From: Pseudomonadota bacterium
GTDB taxonomy: Bacteria; Pseudomonadota; Gammaproteobacteria; Burkholderiales; Burkholderiaceae
NCBI GenBank assembly: GCA_021783435.1
Contig: JAJXUC010000127.1
Coordinates: 1 to 11,281 of the forward strand
Direction of reading: 5' to 3'
Length of the DNA: 11,281 bases
Shown here: piece by piece, positions 7,103-11,281 of the stretch
How positions within the stretch are numbered: position 1 is the first letter of the stretch
How the letters are laid out: each line of letters starts with the position of its first letter
The notes under the pieces: generated by a model
The model's database searches: none
What the model saw: only the letters and a program-made list of their open reading frames with translations
Told to the model about the DNA's origin: nothing
Position numbers and translations under genes: made by a program

Positions 7103-8179
7103 ATGGACATGTGTGTGGCAGCCCAAGTGCGCGAAGCCGCAAACGCAGTGGGTCACGGAGAGGCTGATTGGACAGCGTTGCTGGGAGCTTGGCGCCAGGC
7201 CGCCGGGGCGGATTGCGCCACGTTCTTGGCCTGGGACAAGCGTGCGGGAGCACTCTGGGGGCATGCGGCGGTCGATCTGCAGATTCCTGGCGCGCTTTCG
7301 GCGTATGTCGAGCGTTTCCAGTCGCTCGACCCCTTGCTTCCGCTCGGCCTGCGGCGCCCGAGCGGCGCTTGGCTAGACAGCGCCGAACTGCCCACCGCCG
7401 TGCGGCGCGCCGGCCCCTATTACCCGGACCTGATGCGCCCGCTACGCATCGAGCACACCTACACGCTCTCGCTGTGCAACGATCCACGACATATCGCGGG
7501 CATGAGCCTGCATTTCGGGCGCGAAATCAACGCAGCCCAGCTCGCGCGGCATGTCGGCAGCCTCGGCCCCACGCTGATGGCCACATTCCGCGCACGGCTG
7601 CAACATGCTGAAACTGAAACCCTGAAGCTTGATGCTGTGCTCAGCAACGAGGGCGAAGGCTGGGCCTTGATCGACGCCACGCTGCGCGTCGGTCATGCCT
7701 GCGCTGCCGCCACGCACCTGCTGTCTGGCGATGCGGCTCTGCGTCTGCACGACAGCCGGCTACATGCCCGCGACGAGGGGCTGGCCAAGCGCCTCGCCAC
7801 CATCGCCGCACAGGCGTTGGCTGGCGGTATGCCACGCCGGCTGGATTGCAGTGCCGGGTGGGGCAAGGTGCTGCGGCTGCGGTTACAACCTGCCCCACGC
7901 CATTTGCTGGCCCTGGACGAGGCCATGCTGCTGCTGCGCGTACAGCTTCTGGAAGCGGCGCGGCTGCCCGAGATCGATGCCCTGCGCGCCTTGTATGGCC
8001 TCAGCCCAGCCGAGGCCCGCCTGGTGCGCGAACTCGTCGCCTGCCACACCCTGGACGACTGCGCGCTGCTATTCGATGTGTCGCGCAACACCCTGCGCAA
8101 CCAGATGGCGAACATCTTCGCCAAGATGGGATGCAGCCGCCAGGCCGAGGTGGTGCGCATGGCGGGGCTGCTGAGCTGA
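7103..8179 (+). CDS. LuxR-type helix-turn-helix transcriptional regulator with a non-canonical sensory N-terminus
   Basis: The 358-residue protein ends in a GerE/LuxR-type DNA-binding domain (about 298-358). GLSPAEARLVRELVACHTLD leads into the recognition region FDVSRNTLRNQMANIFAKMG and then SRQAEVVRM. The first ~165 residues look like a GAF-like sensor found in many Burkholderiales HTH regulators (FLAWDKRAG..., YVERFQSLDPLLP). A PAS-like middle part (about 175-240) follows. I do not recognise an acyl-homoserine-lactone binding domain or a receiver domain, and no luxI lies nearby, so the signal is unknown. The gene converges on a three-gene envelope-protein operon, 17 bases between stops, and a dyad upstream of that operon makes it a plausible target. 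That link is inference. Confidence 0.8.
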   Translation: MDMCVAAQVREAANAVGHGEADWTALLGAWRQAAGADCATFLAWDKRAGALWGHAAVDLQIPGALSAYVERFQSLDPLLPLGLRRPSGAWLDSAELPTAVRRAGPYYPDLMRPLRIEHTYTLSLCNDPRHIAGMSLHFGREINAAQLARHVGSLGPTLMATFRARLQHAETETLKLDAVLSNEGEGWALIDATLRVGHACAAATHLLSGDAALRLHDSRLHARDEGLAKRLATIAAQALAGGMPRRLDCSAGWGKVLRLRLQPAPRHLLALDEAMLLLRVQLLEAARLPEIDALRALYGLSPAEARLVRELVACHTLDDCALLFDVSRNTLRNQMANIFAKMGCSRQAEVVRMAGLLS

Positions 8180-8214
8180 GGCGCCAACCATTCCGCTCAC
8201 TGCGCCCTCAGCTC
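8173..8214. repeat. Long inverted repeat covering both convergent stop codons
   Basis: GAGCTGAGGCGC (8173-8184) pairs with GCGC + one unpaired C + CTCAGCTC (8202-8214), giving a 12-bp stem with one bulge and a 17-base loop. It includes the TGA of the LuxR-type gene (8177-8179), and its loop includes most of the opposite TGA (8197-8199). There is no T-run on either strand. It could protect or terminate both convergent transcripts. Confidence 0.55.
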
Positions 8215-8601
8215 CATGCTGGGCGAGCCGTCCGAATGGATGGTGCGATACACGTCGCCGTCACGCTGCACGGTGTTGCATCGCTCCTCGCCACTGTGGA
8301 ACTTGGTCCAGGTAACGCAGTAGCCGGTGTCCGAAAGATGCCAGCGCCCGGAGTCGGCCCAGTTTCCATTCTTTTTGTGCACCTCCAATTCCAGCGTACC
8401 GTCGGGCTTGAACAGCAGAACGACGTGCCTGCTCGGCTTGCTTGCGCTGATGTGGTCGCGACCGACCAGCGTCTTGCCGACAAGTTGCTCCGAGATCTGT
8501 TGCGGGGTAAGCGTGTCGGCGGCAAGGGCCGGGCCGGTGGTGGCAATCAGACCGAGCGCTAGCCCAGCCCAAGTGCATTGAAGCGGTTTTAGGGTGAACA
8601 T
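8197..8601 (-). CDS. Small secreted protein, DUF995-like, paralogue of the gene beside it
   Basis: The ATG at 8601 is preceded by AGGAGA (8608-8613 on the opposite strand) with 6-base spacing, giving 134 residues; the longer open frame to 8802 is not needed. An N-terminal signal peptide (hydrophobic residues about 10-25, cleavage after ALA at 27) points to export. The mature part begins ADTLTPQQISEQLVGK and has a beta-rich core: LLFKPDGTLELEV, then GRWHLSDTGYCVTW and GEERC. Two cysteines (95 and 108) could form a disulfide. The pattern GxWxxxxxxxC...C resembles DUF995-type proteins, but that is my reading, not a proven match. It is the last gene of the operon, 70 bases after its paralogue. 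Function unknown. Confidence 0.8.
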   Translation of the reverse strand: MFTLKPLQCTWAGLALGLIATTGPALAADTLTPQQISEQLVGKTLVGRDHISASKPSRHVVLLFKPDGTLELEVHKKNGNWADSGRWHLSDTGYCVTWTKFHSGEERCNTVQRDGDVYRTIHSDGSPSMELRAQ

Positions 8602-8607
8602 GATCGG

Positions 8608-8613
8608 TCTCCT
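8608..8613 (-). promoter_or_regulatory. Ribosome binding site deciding the start at 8601
   Basis: AGGAGA on the minus strand lies 6 bases before the ATG. It marks the start just before the signal peptide and rules against the 67-residue upstream extension of the open frame. Confidence 0.65.
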
Positions 8614-8671
8614 CGTGATAAGGGAAAACAGGCGACGGGCAGCGGGACGCCTCTCCATGCCAGCAGTGCAG

Positions 8672-9034
8672 TCATTCGGGTCGAAATTCAGCGTTGGGCT
8701 TGCCGTCGACAAAGGTCCGGTAAAGGTCGCCGTCGCGCTGCGCGGTGAGGCAGCGCTCCTTGCCACCGCGCAGGCGCGTCCAGGTGAGGCAGTAGCCGAC
8801 ATCCGATAGATGCCAGTGCCCGGTATCCTGCGTGTTGCCCAGGCGGATTTCGGCGCTGCCGTCCGGGTTGAAGCGCACGGTCAGGGGCCCGCCGTCGACT
8901 GTGTGCCCGACCAGATTTTTGCCGACGAGTTGCTCTGAAATCTGTTGCGGCGTGAGGGTGTCCGCGGCCTGGGCCAACCCGAAGGCGACCAGGCCGAATA
9001 CCGCGCCAAGCAGGAGAGGGGTGCGTTTGTCCAT
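8672..9034 (-). CDS. Small secreted protein, DUF995-like, first of a tandem pair
   Basis: The 120-residue protein starts at the ATG at 9034, after GGAGGA (9042-9047 on the opposite strand). It has a signal peptide (hydrophobic residues about 7-20, likely cut after AQA at 23). The mature N-terminus, ADTLTPQQISEQLVGKNLVG, differs from the next protein's at one of the first 19 residues. The core has VRFNPDGSAEIRL, GHWHLSDVGYCLTW and GKERC, with Cys82 and Cys95 spaced 13 apart exactly as in the paralogue. The two differ mainly in the loop after LVG, where this protein is shorter. The start lies 16 bases after the lipoprotein stop, so coupled translation is likely. Periplasmic location is inferred; function is unknown. 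Confidence 0.82.
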   Translation of the reverse strand: MDKRTPLLLGAVFGLVAFGLAQAADTLTPQQISEQLVGKNLVGHTVDGGPLTVRFNPDGSAEIRLGNTQDTGHWHLSDVGYCLTWTRLRGGKERCLTAQRDGDLYRTFVDGKPNAEFRPE

Positions 9035-9041
9035 GATGCTG

Positions 9042-9047
9042 TCCTCC
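9042..9047 (-). promoter_or_regulatory. Ribosome binding site deciding the start at 9034
   Basis: GGAGGA on the minus strand, 7 bases before the ATG, sits in the 16-base gap after the lipoprotein stop. It rules against the 90-residue upstream extension of the open frame, which would run inside the lipoprotein gene. Confidence 0.7.
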
Positions 9048-9050
9048 GAT

Positions 9051-10673
9051 TTAGTTGGGATTCGCCGGCACGGTGATGCCGAGCTGCGCTGCGATGGGGG
9101 TGAAGGCGGTGTCGTTGAGGCGGGTGTAGGTCTTGGTGGTGGGCACGTCCTGGTAGCCGTACCGGACTTGGCCGCCATCCTCGACGAAGACGCGGGTGTA
9201 GGTTCGCCCGCTGGCGGCGGCCGGCAGATTGCTGAACGTGACGAGGTTGGTCTTGCCGTCGATGCCGACCGTCTTCTGATAGTTGCCGCTACCGATCGGC
9301 ACACAGGTCGTCCCCGTGGTGTTCGCTGGCCAGTTCAACTGGCAGAGCGCGAACTGCGCGACGTTGCCGGAGCCGAACATGACATGCAACCTTTCATTCT
9401 CGAAGACGCAACTCGCCTGCCCGGCAGGGCAGCTGTAGTCGCTGCTTGAATGGAGGTTGCCGGCACTCACGGTGTTGCTTCGCCCCGCGTCGCCTGTCGC
9501 CGGGAATGCGGCGATCAGGGCGTCAACCGTGGTGATGTTGCGAGCCGGGTAGTCTTGCGTGACCGAGGCGATGCTCGGGTTGTAGGCGACCGGTGTGTAG
9601 GTGTCGATCACCGTCTGCGTCCTGACCTCGGCGCCAGCCGGGTAGGTGCCTGTCAGTGCGCTCGGCACACCGATCAAGGTGGCTTCGCCGTTCTTGGTCA
9701 GGTCGTTGGCCATGTCGACGCCTACGGCCAACGGCTGACCCTCCAGGGATCGCACGGCGGAGAACGTGAGTTGCCGGTACGGACCATAGCTTCCTGCAGA
9801 CGGGTTCCCGCCCGCGTAGTGAGAGGCGACGGTCGGATCGATGACGACCCACCCTGTCGTGCCGAGGAATTTGGTGGTGGGGTACAGAGCACTGTTCGCC
9901 AGGGCCACGCCAGCAGACATGCCGGAGCGCACGTCATAGAAGGTGCCGAGGTTGTCCGTCGTGACCGGGCCGCCGTAGAACACGCGCAGGGTGTAGTTGC
10001 CGGAGTCGGTGTAGATGAGCTTGCGCACCGCGTATCTGGTGGGATTCGGCTGCAGGGGCGTGACGCTGATGGACGGCTGACTGCCGGACTGCAGTGCGCC
10101 GACGATGACCGGTGCCATGCCGACGAGGGTCGCCGAGTCGGCCGTGGGGCTGCCCGAGCTGTAGTTGGCGTAGAGGCTGTTTGCGTCTGCAAGGCCGAGC
10201 TGCTTCGCCACCAGCGCTTCGGCAGCGGCCTGATCGCCCGGATGCTGGTCCATGGCCACCTGCACCATGTGGCTGAACGGGCTGATGACGCCGGGCTTGT
10301 TGGCCGGCGCGCGTAGAACGAAAGCCGCTGTGACAGGCGTTCCGCCATCGGACGCGCCGACCGGCACACTGGCAATCCATTCGGCACCGGCATTGCGCTG
10401 CTCCGTGGTCAGGCCGGTGATGGTGTAGTTGCCTTGCGCGTCAGTGGGCGCAGAGGCCGGTTCGCCAGCGTCGCACCGCTTGTTGGCATTGAGATCCAGA
10501 CAGACGGTCGCGCCCTGAATGGGGCCATCGAGCACCACGCCGCTCACCGAGCTTCCTGTGCTGGCCGCGGGGGACGACGAACCGCCTCCTCCGCATCCGG
10601 CCAGCGTCAACCCCAGAGCACTGCAGATGAAACCCATCATCGTCAGACGCTGGGCACGCATGATCCTGTTCAT
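9051..10673 (-). CDS. Large lipoprotein of unknown function, first gene of the envelope operon
   Basis: The 540-residue protein starts at the ATG at 10673, after GGGAGG (10680-10685 on the opposite strand). A signal peptide ends in the lipobox LAGC (Cys27), followed by a GGGGSSS spacer typical of membrane-anchored lipoproteins. Residues 43-88 are a small beta domain, VSGVVLDGPIQGATVCLDLN, with DLNANKRCDAGEP resembling the Ca-binding repeats of SdrD-B/carboxypeptidase-regulatory-like domains. About 90-200 is helical; 210-540 is Ser/Thr/Gly/Tyr-rich and beta-like. Six cysteines after the lipobox (58, 67, 415, 422, 444, 457) suggest disulfides in an oxidising compartment. I see no catalytic motif. 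The start at 10739 would add 22 residues before the signal peptide and lacks such a ribosome site. Role could be structural or binding; this is open. Confidence 0.85.
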   Translation of the reverse strand: MNRIMRAQRLTMMGFICSALGLTLAGCGGGGSSSPAASTGSSVSGVVLDGPIQGATVCLDLNANKRCDAGEPASAPTDAQGNYTITGLTTEQRNAGAEWIASVPVGASDGGTPVTAAFVLRAPANKPGVISPFSHMVQVAMDQHPGDQAAAEALVAKQLGLADANSLYANYSSGSPTADSATLVGMAPVIVGALQSGSQPSISVTPLQPNPTRYAVRKLIYTDSGNYTLRVFYGGPVTTDNLGTFYDVRSGMSAGVALANSALYPTTKFLGTTGWVVIDPTVASHYAGGNPSAGSYGPYRQLTFSAVRSLEGQPLAVGVDMANDLTKNGEATLIGVPSALTGTYPAGAEVRTQTVIDTYTPVAYNPSIASVTQDYPARNITTVDALIAAFPATGDAGRSNTVSAGNLHSSSDYSCPAGQASCVFENERLHVMFGSGNVAQFALCQLNWPANTTGTTCVPIGSGNYQKTVGIDGKTNLVTFSNLPAAASGRTYTRVFVEDGGQVRYGYQDVPTTKTYTRLNDTAFTPIAAQLGITVPANPN

Positions 10674-10679
10674 GGCAAA

Positions 10680-10685
10680 CCTCCC
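10680..10685 (-). promoter_or_regulatory. Ribosome binding site of the lipoprotein gene
   Basis: GGGAGG on the minus strand, 6 bases before the ATG at 10673, fixes the start at the signal peptide. Confidence 0.7.
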
Positions 10686-10700
10686 AAATATGCTGTTGTG

Positions 10701-10710
10701 GTGCATTGCA
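10701..10710. promoter_or_regulatory. Second GTGCA/TTGCA-like element near the predicted start point
   Basis: GTGCATTGCA repeats the core of the dyad at 10741 (GTGCAGTTGCA) with one base fewer, exactly 40 bases away. It overlaps the predicted transcription start of the lipoprotein operon. It may be a second regulator site or chance. Confidence 0.25.
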
Positions 10711-10738
10711 GAATAGGCAGGGCGTGCGGCGTGGCCCA
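10710..10738 (-). promoter_or_regulatory. Candidate activator-dependent promoter of the lipoprotein operon
   Basis: TATTCT (10715 to 10710 on the minus strand) is a fair -10 box, 37 bases before the start codon. The -35 position, 17 bases upstream (10738 to 10733), reads TGGGCC, a very poor match. A good -10 with no -35, next to a strong dyad, suggests an activated promoter. Confidence 0.35.
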
Positions 10739-10754
10739 TAGTGCAGTTGCACTA
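10739..10754. promoter_or_regulatory. 16-bp dyad, candidate operator of the lipoprotein operon
   Basis: TAGTGCA and TGCACTA are perfect 7-bp inverted arms around a 2-base centre. The centre falls at about -43.5 from the start point predicted from the -10 box at 10710-10715, close to the usual class II activator position. The regulator is unknown; the LuxR-type protein at 7103 is the nearest candidate. The dyad is also upstream of ruvC on the other strand. Confidence 0.5.
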
Positions 10755-10795
10755 AACCAGCCCCCTCATTTCGGTGGCTGCCCTCATCGCGCGCG

Positions 10796-10818
10796 AGCAG
10801 GCTCTAAGCTGCTGTTTT
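10796..10818 (+). other. Terminator-like hairpin just before ruvC
   Basis: AGCA-G-GCT (10796-10803) and AGCTGCT (10807-10813) form a 7-bp stem with one bulge and a 3-base loop, followed by G and four Ts. It ends 21 bases before the ruvC start. It may be a leader element or a remnant of the old purH-ruvC boundary. Confidence 0.25.
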
Positions 10819-10839
10819 CGTCATCGCTTCTTTCACACC

Positions 10840-11281
10840 ATGCGCATCCTCGGCATCGACCCCGGACTCAACACCACCGGCTACGGCCTGCTGGAAGCGC
10901 GCGGCCAGCGCCTGCATTACCAGGGCAGCGGCGCCATTCGCATTCCGAAGGGCACGCTGCCGGAACGGCTGAAGACGCTGTTCGAGGGTGTGAGCACCGT
11001 GGCGCGCGACGCGACGGCCGATGTGGCGGTGGTGGAGATCGTGTTCGTCAACGTCAATCCGCAGTCCACCCTGCTGCTGGGGCAGGCGCGCGGCGCCGCG
11101 ATCGCGGCGCTGGTCGCGCAGGGACTGCCGGTGGTGGAGTACACCGCGCTGCAGCTCAAGAAATCCGTCGTCGGCTACGGTCGGGCCAGCAAGGAACAGA
11201 TGCAGGCGATGGTCATGCGCCTGCTCGCACTGCCCGGGCAGCCAGGCCCGGATGCGGCCGATGCGCTGGGCCTGGCCATTT
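10840..11281 (+). CDS. ruvC: Crossover junction endodeoxyribonuclease RuvC (3' end missing)
   Basis: RuvC cuts Holliday junctions during recombination repair, working with the RuvAB branch-migration motor. The window holds 147 codons plus one base of about 170-180 expected. All four acidic catalytic residues are present at the E. coli positions: Asp7 in [13 protein letters not shown], Glu66 in VVEIVFVN, and Asp138 and Asp141 in [13 protein letters not shown]. The lysines 107 and 118 are also in place. The start has no clear Shine-Dalgarno sequence. In relatives ruvC follows purH closely and precedes ruvA and ruvB; here 3.9 kb separates it from purH, so it needs its own promoter in the 166-base region shared with the divergent lipoprotein operon. 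Confidence 0.96.
   Translation, partial: MRILGIDPGLNTTGYGLLEARGQRLHYQGSGAIRIPKGTLPERLKTLFEGVSTVARDATADVAVVEIVFVNVNPQSTLLLGQARGAAIAALVAQGLPVVEYTALQLKKSVVGYGRASKEQMQAMVMRLLALPGQPGPDAADALGLAI

Noticed and set aside
7103..8179. Quorum-sensing receptor of the LuxR/LuxI kind
   Set aside because: Only the DNA-binding half matches; the expected autoinducer-binding pattern is not recognisable and no synthase gene is present.
8618..8658. Possible hairpin with GGCG/CGCC arms and a T-run between the two small secreted genes (minus strand)
   Set aside because: Only four base pairs can be supported and the interior does not pair, so I do not call a terminator or attenuator.
8602..8802. N-terminal extension of the second small secreted protein
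   Set aside because: The extension would overlap the end of the paralogue gene and place an Arg/Ser-rich stretch before the signal peptide; the ATG at 8601 has a good ribosome site.
8832..10316. Two long consecutive plus-strand open frames opposite the lipoprotein operon
   Set aside because: They are in one frame separated only by a stop, are antisense to genes with signal peptides and good ribosome sites, and show biased composition without motifs.
9051..10673. Bacteriophage, toxin-immunity or defence role for the lipoprotein operon
   Set aside because: No nuclease, toxin, ATPase or phage motif is visible in any of the three proteins; such a role would be a guess.

Overview
The window is high-GC chromosomal DNA of a proteobacterium, most probably a betaproteobacterium of the order Burkholderiales. 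The main reason is the gene order dusB-fis-purH-(accessory genes)-ruvC, together with a 79-residue Fis and a leucine-catabolism cluster typical of that group. The genus cannot be settled from the sequence alone. Both window edges cut genes: the 3' part of a biotin-dependent carboxylase subunit at the left and the 5' part of ruvC at the right. I see no tRNA, rRNA, CRISPR array, transposase or integrase gene.

Positions 1-3045 hold a catabolic cluster on the + strand: the C-terminal part of a 3-methylcrotonyl-CoA carboxylase biotin subunit (mccA-like), a GhrA-type 2-hydroxyacid dehydrogenase, and hydroxymethylglutaryl-CoA lyase (mvaB). MccA and MvaB catalyse two steps of leucine/isovalerate degradation. 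The dehydrogenase between them is not a standard member of that pathway. Positions 3189-3971 hold a YbaK-family aminoacyl-tRNA deacylase-like protein and a small DUF1289 cysteine-motif protein.

Positions 4032-6929 are a conserved housekeeping block: dusB (tRNA dihydrouridine synthase), fis (nucleoid protein, start overlapping the dusB stop by one base) and purH (last two steps of IMP synthesis). ruvC (Holliday-junction resolvase) starts at 10840 and would be expected close to purH in relatives.

Between purH and ruvC lies about 3.9 kb of accessory DNA. It has a LuxR-type HTH regulator on the + strand (7103-8179), converging on a three-gene - strand operon (10673 to 8197). That operon encodes a 540-residue lipoprotein and two small secreted paralogues that share the same mature N-terminus and a paired-cysteine core. 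A 16-bp dyad (10739-10754) sits just upstream of a weak promoter for this operon, at a distance fitting an activator site. A long inverted repeat covers the two convergent stop codons. This regulator plus envelope-protein module is the least explained and most interesting part of the window; its function is unknown.
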